Shown: positions 24,194 to 32,910 of the stretch, one piece after another
Numbering within the stretch: the stretch's first letter is position 1
How the letters are laid out: each line of letters opens with the position of its first letter
Assembly (NCBI RefSeq): GCF_002931235.1
Contig: NZ_PSTT01000079.1
Span: 1-49,454, forward strand
Length of the DNA: 49,454 nt
DNA from: Subtercola sp. Z020
GTDB lineage: Bacteria > Actinomycetota > Actinomycetes > Actinomycetales > Microbacteriaceae
Direction: 5' to 3'
Notes under the pieces: model-generated
Database searches by the model: none
Seen by the model: only the letters and a program-made list of their open reading frames with translations
Told to the model about the DNA's origin: nothing
Program-made: the position numbers and the translations under genes

Positions 24194-25596
24194 TGGCCTC
24201 CCCCAGCATCGTCTGGTTCCGCGACGACCTGAGAGTGGCCGATCATCCGGCCCTCCATGCCGCCGCCGAACGCGGCGAACCGATCGTCTGCGTCTACATC
24301 CTCGACGAGCAGACCGACTACTCCGACACTGCCGTCTTCAGCGAAGACACCCCGGGTGTGCGGCCCTACGGCGGCGCCGCGAAGTGGTGGCTGCACCACT
24401 CGCTGACAGCGCTCGCCGGGGAACTGGATGCCCGGGGTCTCACCCTCACCTTCCGTTCCGGCCCGGCGGCTGACGTGATCGCCGACCTTCAGCGCGAGAC
24501 CGACGCCGGCGCCGTGTACTGGAACAGGCGCTACGGCCTCACCGAACGCGAGCTCGATGCCTCCATCAAGGCGCGCCTGAAAGACGACGGCGTCGAGGCC
24601 CGCAGCTTCCAGGCCAACCTGCTGTTCGAACCGTGGACCCTGCAGACCGGCCAGGGCCAGCCCTACAAGGTGTTCACCCCGTTCTGGCGGGCGTGCCTCG
24701 GGGCGCCGACCCCGCGGCATCCACTGCCCGCCCCCTCGGCCGGGCACGTCGACGGCCTGGCCGGCACCGGTGCGCCGTCGAGCGAGAACCTCGCCGACTG
24801 GCACTTTCTGCCGACGCGACCCGACTGGGCGGGCGGCCTCCGCGACACCTGGACCCCGGGCGAGAAGGCAGCGCACGCCGAACTCGGCGGCTTCGAGAAG
24901 GAGGGGCTCGGCGACTACCAGCGCGAGCGCGACTTTCCGGCTCAGGATGCGACCTCCCGCATGTCCCCGAGGCTCCGTCACGGCGAGATGAGCCCGTTCC
25001 AGGTCTGGCACGGGGTGCGCGACGCGTCGTCGAAGGAGGGCGCAGCATCCTTCCTCCGCGAGCTCGGCTGGCGGGAGTTCGCCTACCATCTGCTCTACCA
25101 CTGGCCGAAGCTCGGCACCGAGAACATGCGACCGGCCTTCAACGCGTTCCCCTGGAACGACCCCGACCCCGAGGTGCTGGGGCGGTGGCAGCAGGGGCAG
25201 ACGGGCATCCCGATCGTCGACGCCGGCATGCGCGAGCTCTGGCAGACGGGCGTGATGCACAACCGCATCCGCATGGTCACGGCGTCGTTCCTTGTGAAGA
25301 ACCTGCTGCTCGACTGGCGCCTCGGCGAGGCCTGGTTCTGGGACACGCTGGTCGACGCCGATCCCGCGAGCAACACGATGAACTGGCAGTGGGTCGCCGG
25401 GTCGGGGGTGGATGCTGCGCCGTACTTCCGCGTCTTCAACCCCGAGTTGCAGGCGAAGAAGTTCGACCCGAACGGCGAGTACATCCGGCAGTACGTGCCC
25501 GAGGTGGGAACGCCCGACTACGTCGAACCGATCGTCGACCTGGGCGAGTCGCGCAAGCGCGCGCTGGCCGCCTACGACGAGATCAAGGGGCAGTAG
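24193..25596 (+). CDS. phr: Deoxyribodipyrimidine photolyase/cryptochrome family
   Basis: A light-driven flavoprotein that splits pyrimidine dimers, 467 aa. The N-terminal antenna domain starts IVWFRDDLRVADHPAL. The FAD domain has WREFAYHLLYHWP, GIPIVDAGMRELWQTGVMHNR, NLLLDWRLGEAWFWDTLVDAD and NWQWVAGSGVDAAPYFRVFNP, matching class I CPD photolyases. The Trp chain and FAD contacts appear intact. ATG 24193 sits in a TGATG junction with marR. A cryptochrome role cannot be excluded by sequence alone. Confidence 0.93.
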   Translation: MASPSIVWFRDDLRVADHPALHAAAERGEPIVCVYILDEQTDYSDTAVFSEDTPGVRPYGGAAKWWLHHSLTALAGELDARGLTLTFRSGPAADVIADLQRETDAGAVYWNRRYGLTERELDASIKARLKDDGVEARSFQANLLFEPWTLQTGQGQPYKVFTPFWRACLGAPTPRHPLPAPSAGHVDGLAGTGAPSSENLADWHFLPTRPDWAGGLRDTWTPGEKAAHAELGGFEKEGLGDYQRERDFPAQDATSRMSPRLRHGEMSPFQVWHGVRDASSKEGAASFLRELGWREFAYHLLYHWPKLGTENMRPAFNAFPWNDPDPEVLGRWQQGQTGIPIVDAGMRELWQTGVMHNRIRMVTASFLVKNLLLDWRLGEAWFWDTLVDADPASNTMNWQWVAGSGVDAAPYFRVFNPELQAKKFDPNGEYIRQYVPEVGTPDYVEPIVDLGESRKRALAAYDEIKGQ

Positions 25597-25644
25597 AAGC
25601 GCTCGTGGCAGGGGCGGCGCCTTCGAGGCGCCCGCCCCGCGCGC

Positions 25645-26742
25645 TCACGGCGCCGGCGCCGGAATCGTGCTGTCGAGGCTGCGGTTCAGCTCCTCGGCCT
25701 GCGAGTCGAGCGCCTGCAGCTGATCGCGCAGGCTGTCGTAGTCGGCGATGTGCTTCTGGATCTGGTCGTACCGGGCCGCCAGTTCGCTCTGCCGGGCCTC
25801 GAGCGCAGCGCGCTCCCTGTCGAACGCACTCTGGGTGCCGAAGTCGCCGGCGTCTGCACGAGCGTTGAAGTCGTCGACATCGGCACCGAGAGCGTCACTG
25901 CCGGCAGAATACGACGCACTCTCCGCGTCGATCGCGTCACCCGCCGCGGTCACCTGGGCCGCGAGCGACGTCTCCTGCTCGTGGATCTGATCGAAGACCG
26001 CCTCGAACGAGGTGTTCAACGCGACCACCTTCGACCGGTCGCCGAAGTACTTCGCGTAGTGCGCCTCGAGCTCCGGGCTGAGGCTCGCGACCTCGGTTCC
26101 GAAGATGGAGTGCAGCTCGTTGTCGCGCTCGCCCGGCTCCGTCGTCGCGTAGCTCAACATGCGCGCCGCGAGGTCGGGGTCGTCTTTGACCGTCTCGTAC
26201 TGCGCCTCGAGCGCACGGTCGAGATCGCTCCGGTCGGAGTCGCTGAGGCGCGCATACACCGCATGCAACATCTCGTGCGCGGCGGTCACGCCCCTGATGC
26301 CGCTCAGCCGGGCATCCGACACATTGAAGACATGGATGCTCGAACCGGTGTAACAGCCGAGCAGCACGAAATCGTCGGTCGACGAGCCGCAGACGCTCTG
26401 GAAGTCGGCCGCGCTCTCGACCGTCGGGGAGCTGGCGTAGAAGTAGAAGCGCCCCTCGTCGTTCATTCCGGAATCGTCGGCCATCTGGGTGATCGCCGGG
26501 CTCGGAACGTAGTGCCAGACCGCGACTTGGTCTTCGATGCGCTGGTGCAGAAAACCCCACGCCACAGCCCCGGTCGGCACGCCCACCAGCACCACGATGA
26601 GCACAACCAGCCCGACGCGCCTCAGGATGGTGGATGCCCGACTGCGCGGTCGCGGCCCGCCGCCGCCTGCACCCGCGCCCGCACCCGCGCCCTCGGCGCC
26701 TTCGAACTCCCCTTCGAGGGAGCTGAAGTCGAAGAGCGTCAT
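25645..26742 (-). CDS. Membrane-anchored putative zinc metalloprotease with coiled coil
   Basis: A 365-aa protein with an acidic/Gly N-terminus, one membrane helix (RRVGLVVLIVVLVGVPTGAVAW, about residues 42-63), then an extracytoplasmic domain. A zinc-binding motif HEMLH lies in GVTAAHEMLHAVYARLSDSDR (about residue 150). A possible third ligand Glu is in RDNELHSIFGTEV about 60 residues later. The last 110 residues are heptad-like (RAALEARQSELAARYDQIQKHI), a coiled coil. ATG 26742 has GGAGGA upstream. The family is uncharacterised to my knowledge; protease activity is inferred from HExxH alone. Confidence 0.7.
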   Translation of the reverse strand: MTLFDFSSLEGEFEGAEGAGAGAGAGGGGPRPRSRASTILRRVGLVVLIVVLVGVPTGAVAWGFLHQRIEDQVAVWHYVPSPAITQMADDSGMNDEGRFYFYASSPTVESAADFQSVCGSSTDDFVLLGCYTGSSIHVFNVSDARLSGIRGVTAAHEMLHAVYARLSDSDRSDLDRALEAQYETVKDDPDLAARMLSYATTEPGERDNELHSIFGTEVASLSPELEAHYAKYFGDRSKVVALNTSFEAVFDQIHEQETSLAAQVTAAGDAIDAESASYSAGSDALGADVDDFNARADAGDFGTQSAFDRERAALEARQSELAARYDQIQKHIADYDSLRDQLQALDSQAEELNRSLDSTIPAPAP

Positions 26743-26834
26743 GGGTTGTTCCTCCCGGAGTAGTAGGGCACGGGCATCCCGTTCGCTAGATTAAGTGTAG
26801 GTTGCACGGTCGAACCTTGCGAAAGGAAAGAAGA

Positions 26835-27428
26835 ATGGGCATTTTCTCTCCCGGCTTCGTCGGGCGGCGGCGTGACGCCAACCCCCTGCTGCCTCCCGGC
26901 CAGTACGAGGTGACGAACTTCCCGGTACTCTCCGCCGGCCCCACGCCGTCGATCGCGAAGGAGGACTGGGCGTTCTCGATCCAGGCCGCCGACGGGTCGA
27001 AGAAGGCGTGGAACTGGGAGACGCTCATGCAGAACCCGGTCGACGAGTTCACCGTCGACCTGCACTGCGTGACGCGCTGGTCGCAGTTCGGCATGGGCTG
27101 GCGGGGCGTCTCGCTCGACCACCTGCTCGAGGGCGTCGACACCTCGACCCAGTTCGCGATGGCGTCGTGCTACGGCGGATACACGACGAACGTGCGCACC
27201 TCAGACCTCGTCGGAGGGCAGGCCTGGATCGCGTTCCAGTTCGACGGAAAAGACCTGGCCCCCGAGCACGGCGGGCCCGCGCGACTGCTGATTCCGCACC
27301 TCTACCTCTGGAAGAGCGCGAAGTGGGTCAACAAGATCACGCTGATGGACCACCACCAGCTCGGCTTCTGGGAGCAGTACGGCTACCACGACATCGGCGA
27401 CCCGTGGAAGGAAGAACGCTATTCCTGA
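26835..27428 (+). CDS. Sulfite oxidase/MsrP-like molybdopterin oxidoreductase
   Basis: A 197-aa cytoplasmic enzyme of the sulfite-oxidase fold. The molybdenum-coordinating cysteine is in FTVDLHCVTRWS, with fold markers WRGVSLDHLLEGV, ASCYGGYTTNV and PHLYLWKSAKWV. There is no Tat or Sec signal, unlike periplasmic MsrP, so it acts inside the cell. ATG 26835 has a GAAAGGAAAG site. It overlaps the flavin reductase that follows by eight bases; that pair is common in actinobacteria and the reductase is the likely electron partner. A MOSC protein lies 3 kb away. Substrate unknown. Confidence 0.88.
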   Translation: MGIFSPGFVGRRRDANPLLPPGQYEVTNFPVLSAGPTPSIAKEDWAFSIQAADGSKKAWNWETLMQNPVDEFTVDLHCVTRWSQFGMGWRGVSLDHLLEGVDTSTQFAMASCYGGYTTNVRTSDLVGGQAWIAFQFDGKDLAPEHGGPARLLIPHLYLWKSAKWVNKITLMDHHQLGFWEQYGYHDIGDPWKEERYS

Positions 27429-28266
27429 GTGGCAGGCGGCCCGTCTCGTCGCTGCGCACGACGAGACGGCGACCGCCCGCACGCTCGTCTTCGATGTTCC
27501 CGGCTGGCCGGGGCACCTGGCGGGGCAGCACGTCGACATCCGCGTCACGGCGCCCGACGGGTACAGTGCGTCGCGCGAGTACTCGATCGCGTCGGGTGAG
27601 GTGGCGGCGGCCGCTCCACTGCCGGGGGCTCCGGATGCCGCGGGTTCTGCGCCGGGCTCCGTGTCGGGTTCTGCGCCGGGCTCCGTGTCGGGTGACAGCT
27701 CTCCGCTCACGGGGGCCCCGCCCGGCGCCAACGTGGAGTTCTCGATCGAGGAGCTCGCCGACGGCGAAGTGTCGCCGTACCTCGTGCGTGGGCTCGAGAT
27801 CGGCGACCACCTCGAGATCCGCGGGCCGGTCGGCGGATATTTCGTCTGGAAGGCTACTCAGCCGGAACCCGTGCAACTGATCGCGGGCGGGTCGGGTGTC
27901 GTGCCGTTGATGTCGATGCTGCGCACGCACGCTGCCGCCGGGCATCCGACGCCCATGAAGCTGCTGTACTCGGTGCGCGGCCCGCAGTTCGCGTTCTACA
28001 CCGACGAGCTGCGGCGCATCGCCGACACGTCGATGGGCGCGGCGAGCGTCGACTACGCGTTCACGCGCTCGGCTCCCGAGGGATCCGACCGGTCGGTGGG
28101 GCGGCTCATGCGTGAGGAGCTCGAGATGCTGGCGCTGCCGGTGTCGTCATCGCCGACCATCTATCTCTGCGGGCCGAACAGCTTCGTGGAGGGCATCTCG
28201 CAGTGGCTGCTCGAGCTCGGGCACCCGGCGTCGCGCATCCTGACCGAGCGGTTCGGCGGGGCGTAG
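27421..28266 (+). CDS. Ferredoxin-NADP reductase family flavoprotein, apparent ATT start
   Basis: An FAD/NAD(P)H electron-transfer protein of 281 aa. FAD motif REYSIAS, nucleotide motif GGSGVVPLMSML and end motif YLCGPNSFVEG are in family order. The frame is open from 27346 but contains no ATG, GTG or TTG before the conserved domain starts (EWQAARLVAAHDETATA). ATT at 27421 sits six bases after AAGGAAG and matches the expected N-terminus; the next canonical start (GTG 27601) would delete the FAD domain's first strands. Residues about 61-105 are a Gly/Ala/Ser/Pro insert with a duplicated SAPGSVSG. It probably feeds electrons to or from the molybdoenzyme. Confidence 0.85.
   Translation: MPEWQAARLVAAHDETATARTLVFDVPGWPGHLAGQHVDIRVTAPDGYSASREYSIASGEVAAAAPLPGAPDAAGSAPGSVSGSAPGSVSGDSSPLTGAPPGANVEFSIEELADGEVSPYLVRGLEIGDHLEIRGPVGGYFVWKATQPEPVQLIAGGSGVVPLMSMLRTHAAAGHPTPMKLLYSVRGPQFAFYTDELRRIADTSMGAASVDYAFTRSAPEGSDRSVGRLMREELEMLALPVSSSPTIYLCGPNSFVEGISQWLLELGHPASRILTERFGGA
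27642..27689. repeat. Two perfect 24-bp tandem repeats in the reductase insert
   Basis: Units 27642-27665 and 27666-27689 are identical and in frame, coding for the doubled Ser/Ala/Pro/Gly/Val insert within the FAD-binding half of the reductase. Confidence 0.85.
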
Positions 28267-28323
28267 CGTCGGGGCTGGGCCGCGGTTCGCCGCGCATCGT
28301 GCCGCTTGCCGCCGTGCGTCGGG

Positions 28324-29082
28324 TCAGTCGGCCAGGTGCAGGGCGAAGAAGGCGTCGATGCGCTTCCACGCGTCGGCCGCCGCCTCGGGTTCGGGCCCTG
28401 CGCCGAGGATCGCCTTCATCAGCGGGCGCATCGCTCTCGGGCCGGTCGGCGCATCGTTCAGAAAGGAGTGGCCGGCGGTCGGGTACTCCTTCGTGTCGTG
28501 CGGGATGCCCTTGGCCTCGAGCGCGTCGCCGAGCTTCGCGGCGGATCCGCGCAACCACCGGTCACGGCCGCCGTAGCTGCCGACGATCGGGCAGGCGCCC
28601 TCGAACACCGTCGCCATGTCGTCGGGGAGTCGGCCATAGTTTGCCGACACCGCATCGAATCCGCGGTCTGCCGCTGCGACGAGCGCGAACCCGCCGCCCA
28701 TGCAGAAGCCGAGCAGCCCGACGCGGCCCGTGCAGTCGTCGCGGCCGATGAGGTACTGCCGGGCCGCCTCGACGTCGACCCAGATGCGGCCGTGCCCGCT
28801 CGCGATCGCGGCGAAGGTGGAGCGCAGACATTTGCGCGGTCCGCCGTCGACGAACAGGTCGGGCATCAGCACGAGGAACCCGGCCGCCGCCATGCGCTCG
28901 ACCTGCCGCCGCATCACGTCGGTGAGCCCGAACGCCTCGTGCACCATCACGACGGCCGGCCACGGACCCGCGCCCGCCGGCACCGCCAGCACTCCGTTCA
29001 GCCCCGGGCTCATCCCCGCCACCGCCGGCCGGCTGAGGTCGACGTCGCTGACGGTGGGCTCAACTGCACGGCGCGCGCTCAT
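28324..29082 (-). CDS. Dienelactone hydrolase family alpha/beta hydrolase
   Basis: A 252-aa hydrolase with the DLH triad: Cys in LLGFCMGGGFAL, Asp in YGGRDRWL and His in AGHSFLND. The GPWPAVVMVHEAFGL segment forms the oxyanion region. Family members open dienelactones in aromatic degradation, but many act on other esters. It is preceded by a repeat-bearing gap (29083-29323) and followed by the reductase converging from the plus strand. No pathway partner is visible, so substrate is unknown. Confidence 0.88.
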   Translation of the reverse strand: MSARRAVEPTVSDVDLSRPAVAGMSPGLNGVLAVPAGAGPWPAVVMVHEAFGLTDVMRRQVERMAAAGFLVLMPDLFVDGGPRKCLRSTFAAIASGHGRIWVDVEAARQYLIGRDDCTGRVGLLGFCMGGGFALVAAADRGFDAVSANYGRLPDDMATVFEGACPIVGSYGGRDRWLRGSAAKLGDALEAKGIPHDTKEYPTAGHSFLNDAPTGPRAMRPLMKAILGAGPEPEAAADAWKRIDAFFALHLAD

Positions 29083-29179
29083 CCGCCGACTCTACCCCCG
29101 CCGCCCCGCAGCGCCGTGCCGCGCTGCGCCCCCCTCGCGCGCCGTACCTTCGCACCCTGCTCCCCGCGGCGCACCCGGG

Positions 29180-29246
29180 CGCAACCGAGGATGAGAGCGG
29201 CGATGGGCCCTAGGGGCACGCATCGGCGGCCACATCCTCGGTTACG
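29180..29246. repeat. Inverted repeat, second paired copy of the AACCGAGGATG element
   Basis: CGCAACCGAGGATG (29180-29193) and CATCCTCGGTTACG (29233-29246) pair at 13 of 14 positions around a 39-bp spacer. It shares the 11-base core AACCGAGGATG with 1152-1219. It lies between the F420-type oxidoreductase stop and the hydrolase start. The rest of the 29083-29323 gap is plain G/C-rich sequence. Confidence 0.75.
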
Positions 29247-29323
29247 GCCGGCCGGCCGACGTAGGGGCGAGTCGCACGGGCGGGAAGATCGATCGGAGCG
29301 GGGCGGGCGGGCGGGGGCGGGGG

Positions 29324-30298
29324 CTAGAGGGCGCGGAGCTTGTCGAGGAGGGGGGCCGCGACGGTGTCGAGGAACTCCTGCTGGCGCTGGTCGCCGACCT
29401 GAACGAGCGCGACGTCGCTGTAGCCCGCCTCGAGAAACGGCTTCACGCTCTCGGCGAGCTCGTCGAGGTCGGGGCCGCAGGCGATGCTCCCGGCGACATC
29501 CTCGGGGCGAACGAATTGGCTCGCGCCCGCGAACCCGGCCGGCGTGGGCAGGTCGGCGTTCACCGACCATCCACCGGCGAACCAGCGGAACTGGTCGTGC
29601 GCGAGGGCGATCGCCTCCTCCTTGTCGGGCCCCCAGCAGATCGGAACCTGCCCGATCGACCGCGAGGCCGGCTGGTCGCCGCCGCGGGCCTCGTTCCACC
29701 CCGTGATGAGGTCGGCCTCGGGCTCGGTCGAGATCAGGTGGTCACCGAGGGGCGCAAAACGCGCGATCGACTTCTCGCCCGACACGGCCAGCCCGATCGG
29801 CACGCCGCCGTCGGGCAGATCCCAGATGCGCGCGGAGTCGACGCGGAAGCACTCGCCCTCCCAGGTCACCAGCTCGCCGGTGTGGAGCTCCCGGATGATC
29901 TGTACCGCTTCTTCGAGCATGTTCTGCCGGGCATCCACCATCGGCCAGCCCTCCCCGACAACGTGCTCGTTCAGGTTCTCCCCCGCGCCCAGCCCGAGAA
30001 TGAAGCGGCCGTCGGCGAGCAGCTGGAGGGTCGCGGCCTTCTGCGCCACGACGGCCGGGTGGTAGCGCACCGTCGGGCAGGTGACGTAGGTGGCGAGTTC
30101 GACGCGCGAGGTCGCCTGGGCGACGGCGCCGAGCATGGTCCAGGCGTAGGAGGCATGGCCCTGCGAGGTGAGCCACGGCGAGTAGTGGTCGCTCGAGACT
30201 TCGAAGTCGAAGCCGACATTCTCGGCGTCGACGGCGTACTTCACCAGTTCTTTCGGGCCGCTCTGCTCGGTCATCAGCGTGTATCCCCAGCGGGTCAT
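29324..30298 (-). CDS. LLM-class F420-dependent oxidoreductase (FGD-like)
   Basis: A 324-aa TIM-barrel protein of the luciferase-like monooxygenase class, subfamily resembling F420-dependent glucose-6-phosphate dehydrogenase. Starts MTRWGYTLMTEQSGPKELV, with FEVSSDHYSPWL, QATSRVELATYVTCPTVRYHP, GRFILGLGAGENLNEHVVG and GVPIGLAVSGEKS in order. ATG 30298 has GGAGGAG upstream; a longer frame to 30613 runs into an inverted repeat and is rejected. True FGD activity is not proven; related proteins are hydride-transfer enzymes on other substrates. Confidence 0.85.
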   Translation of the reverse strand: MTRWGYTLMTEQSGPKELVKYAVDAENVGFDFEVSSDHYSPWLTSQGHASYAWTMLGAVAQATSRVELATYVTCPTVRYHPAVVAQKAATLQLLADGRFILGLGAGENLNEHVVGEGWPMVDARQNMLEEAVQIIRELHTGELVTWEGECFRVDSARIWDLPDGGVPIGLAVSGEKSIARFAPLGDHLISTEPEADLITGWNEARGGDQPASRSIGQVPICWGPDKEEAIALAHDQFRWFAGGWSVNADLPTPAGFAGASQFVRPEDVAGSIACGPDLDELAESVKPFLEAGYSDVALVQVGDQRQQEFLDTVAAPLLDKLRAL

Positions 30299-30431
30299 GG
30301 CTCCTCCAACGTGTCGTTCGTGGGTTCGGTTCGTCGTTCTCGCACCCACGTTTCGCCACGCCGCGAGCCGTGTCAAGCCGCCCGTGCGCGCGCCATCCCG
30401 CGCAGTAGAATCCGGGTCTCGTGCCGCTCTT

Positions 30432-30505
30432 TCGCGAGACCGTCGCGTGCGGGCGAGACGGTCTGCTGCAACGATCGGTCTCGCCCGCAACTGACCGTCT
30501 CGCGA
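30432..30505. repeat. 28-bp-arm inverted repeat between two genes
   Basis: Arms 30432-30459 and 30478-30505 match at 24 of 28 positions, including perfect outer TCGCGAGAC and inner GCGGGCGAGAC blocks, around an 18-base loop. The GAGAC/GTCTC unit also recurs within each arm. It lies upstream of the F420-type oxidoreductase gene and downstream of the MOSC gene. It could be a MITE-like element, a terminator or an operator. Confidence 0.75.
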
Positions 30506-30554
30506 CCATCGCCGGTGGCTCGCCGGGGTGGGTGGGTGCGCGGCCGGGCCGACT

Positions 30555-31145
30555 TCAGAAGAGAACGGCGCCGTTCGATTCGAGGGCGATGGATGATCGG
30601 AGCACCGCCGCACCGACAGCCAGGGTTCCGCTCGACAGCGGCTCGCACCGCACCCCGCCGCGGCCGCGCAGTGCCTGATGCGCCCCGGGCGCCAGCATCA
30701 CGTCCATCCAGGCACACGGATTCGCCGGCCGGTGCCCCTGGAACTCCACCGCGCCCTGACCGGTGTCGAGGCTGAACCGCGCCTTCTTCAGCAGGTCGAT
30801 GTCGACTCCGCGCAGCAGGATGTTGCGTCTCGTGGCGTACGGATCGAGCGGTGTGGCCAGCCCGAGCGCCCGCTCCACGTGCTCGACGGATTCGACGGCC
30901 ATCACGGTCACGGACGCACTGCGATGTGCAGCGTGCCCGAAGTGCCGGTCGCCCCGGATCCCGAGATGCGCCCGCACCTCCACACTCCGCCGCGCCTCCT
31001 CGGGTGCGCCGCTCGGCAGCGCCCGCGGCCCGTCGCCCGGCCGCCCCTCGTACCGGTGGAGCGGCGAGGCGAGCAGGTGCACCACCTGCACCTCGTAGCG
31101 GTACGGCAACACTGCGTCGCCGCCCGCCCCCGCCGTCTCGCTCAC
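30555..31145 (-). CDS. MOSC-domain protein
   Basis: A 196-aa protein with a MOSC beta-barrel: VQVVHLLASP at the start, the HLGIRGDRHFG strand-loop, ATRRNILLRGVDI, and PCAWMD followed by GRGGVRCEPLSSGTLAVGA. MOSC domains bind the molybdenum cofactor or act as sulfur carriers, as in YiiM-type detoxifying reductases. The usual late cysteine is replaced in context by NPCAWMD, which contains one candidate. A link to the molybdoenzyme at 26835 is plausible but not operonic. Confidence 0.82.
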   Translation of the reverse strand: MSETAGAGGDAVLPYRYEVQVVHLLASPLHRYEGRPGDGPRALPSGAPEEARRSVEVRAHLGIRGDRHFGHAAHRSASVTVMAVESVEHVERALGLATPLDPYATRRNILLRGVDIDLLKKARFSLDTGQGAVEFQGHRPANPCAWMDVMLAPGAHQALRGRGGVRCEPLSSGTLAVGAAVLRSSIALESNGAVLF

Positions 31146-31200
31146 CTCTTCAGCCTAAGCCGAGGGACCCGAGCGGCGGCCCTGCGAACGTCGAGGCGGT

Positions 31201-32910
31201 CTACTCGACCGGATCCACGGCGTCTACGTCTGTGGCTCCGGCCGCCCGCTTCCGTCGTCGAGCGGCACGCGCGCCGACGAGGATCGAACCACCGACCAAC
31301 GCCAGCACCAAGGCAGCGATGCCCGCCACGATGATCGGCGCCTGGCTCATCCCCGTCGAAGCCAGCCTCCCACTGCCGCCCGTGCCACCCTGCCCGCTGG
31401 CCACGCCCGTACCCGGCCCGGTCGGCGGAGCGGGCGTCGCCGAAGTGGTCGTATTCGAAGGGGTCGACGTGGGCTCCGCGGTCGCCGTGGCGGATGGTGT
31501 CGGCGCGACAGCGCTGTACGCCCGGAGGTAGGTCTGCGACCGATCACTGCTCCCGGGAACTGCCGACAGCCCGGGCGCGACGGAGGTGAACGCGACGTAG
31601 CCCCCATCGCCCGACAGCGCGACCTCGAGAGATCTCAGGGAACCACCGGCGGTGGCGTCTCCTGATTGGACACTCATGGCGCGCGTCGTGCTGGTGCCGA
31701 CCTGATGCACGTACACCTGCGTCACTCCGAACGTGGAGATGTCGGTGAGGTCGGTGGCCATCGACAAGAACGCCACTCTGCTTCCGTCTGCGGAGATCGA
31801 TGGATCGACCGATGTATCGTCTGCGCCGCTGGTGCCGTCGCGTGCGACGCTCTGCAACACGTTCTTCATCGTGGCTCGATCGAAGAGGAACACCTGTCCG
31901 TTCCCGCCCGTTGCGGCAGCGCTGAGGTTCGTCGCTCCGGATTCGTAGGCGACCCGGGAGCCGTCGAAGGAGAGCGATGGCCGACCTGATCCGCCGTCTC
32001 CGGCTAGAGATGCATCCGCCTGATCGATGCTGATCAGACTCGTCGTGTCAGTGGCGAGAACCCGCACATAGACCTGGCTGAGGCCGCCGCTGGGAACGGC
32101 CATGAGATCGGTCGCCTGAGAGGCGAACGCGACCGATCTCCCGTCACCCGAGATCGACGGGTCGACCGCCTGATCATTCGGCAGGCCGTTGGTCGTCGCG
32201 TTCCGCGCGCTGACCAACCGGGTCATCGGACTCGCTGTGGTCTTCGAGACGTAGACCTGCGTCGTCGTGGGCAGGAGCCCCGTCACGAGGTCGTCGGCGA
32301 AGGACTGGTAGGCGACGAGCGAACCGTCGGCGGAGATCGACGAGTTCCAGGAGCGCCTGTCACCGGCGCTCAGCAGACCGGGCGTCATGCTGAGGAGGCG
32401 TGTCGACGAGGTGACGGTGTCCACGACATACACCTGGCTCACCCCGACGCCGAGAGGGACAGGCAGGGCAAGGTTGCGCGACGTCGAGGTGAAGGAGATG
32501 TACCTCCCATCTGCCGAGATGGCGGGCTCACTCGAGTCGCTATCTCCCGAATCGTTTCCACTCATCGCCAGGCTGACGAGGCTCGTCACCCCGGTCACCA
32601 TGTCGCGCTTGTAGATCTGGAAGTGCCCGTGCGGGTCGATCGAGGTGAGGTTCGTCGACGGCGAGCTGAAGGCGACGAATCTGCCATCAGCTGAAACGAC
32701 AGTATTGAGCGCTCCGGCTCCGGCGAAAGACGGAGGTGTCGACAGGTCCACGCTCGTCATCACGGTTTCGCCGGCGGCGGGCAGCGCCGCCTCAGCCGTC
32801 GCCGCGAGGACCGTTCCGCCGAGACCGAGCACCGCCAGGGCCACGGTGGCGGTGAGAAGTCGGGATCGATGTGTGGGGGGCGCAGAGACATGCAGGTGAG
32901 CATAGCTCAT
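31201..32910 (-). CDS. Secreted seven-repeat PD40/TolB-like propeller with LASTG wall anchor
   Basis: A 569-aa surface protein. After a signal peptide (LLTATVALAVLGLGGTVLAATAEA) come seven repeats of the PD40 type: VSADGRFVAFSS, ISADGRYISFTS, ISADGSLVAYQS, ISGDGRSVAFAS, LSFDGSRVAYES, ISADGSRVAFLS and LSGDGGYVAFTS, enough for a full seven-bladed propeller. A Thr/Ser/Pro spacer leads to LASTG, a membrane helix and RRRKRA, an LAxTG sortase signal. ATG 32910 is chosen; a longer frame to 32934 adds nothing. It probably binds a ligand at the surface; no enzyme motif is visible. Confidence 0.83.
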   Translation of the reverse strand: MSYAHLHVSAPPTHRSRLLTATVALAVLGLGGTVLAATAEAALPAAGETVMTSVDLSTPPSFAGAGALNTVVSADGRFVAFSSPSTNLTSIDPHGHFQIYKRDMVTGVTSLVSLAMSGNDSGDSDSSEPAISADGRYISFTSTSRNLALPVPLGVGVSQVYVVDTVTSSTRLLSMTPGLLSAGDRRSWNSSISADGSLVAYQSFADDLVTGLLPTTTQVYVSKTTASPMTRLVSARNATTNGLPNDQAVDPSISGDGRSVAFASQATDLMAVPSGGLSQVYVRVLATDTTSLISIDQADASLAGDGGSGRPSLSFDGSRVAYESGATNLSAAATGGNGQVFLFDRATMKNVLQSVARDGTSGADDTSVDPSISADGSRVAFLSMATDLTDISTFGVTQVYVHQVGTSTTRAMSVQSGDATAGGSLRSLEVALSGDGGYVAFTSVAPGLSAVPGSSDRSQTYLRAYSAVAPTPSATATAEPTSTPSNTTTSATPAPPTGPGTGVASGQGGTGGSGRLASTGMSQAPIIVAGIAALVLALVGGSILVGARAARRRKRAAGATDVDAVDPVE

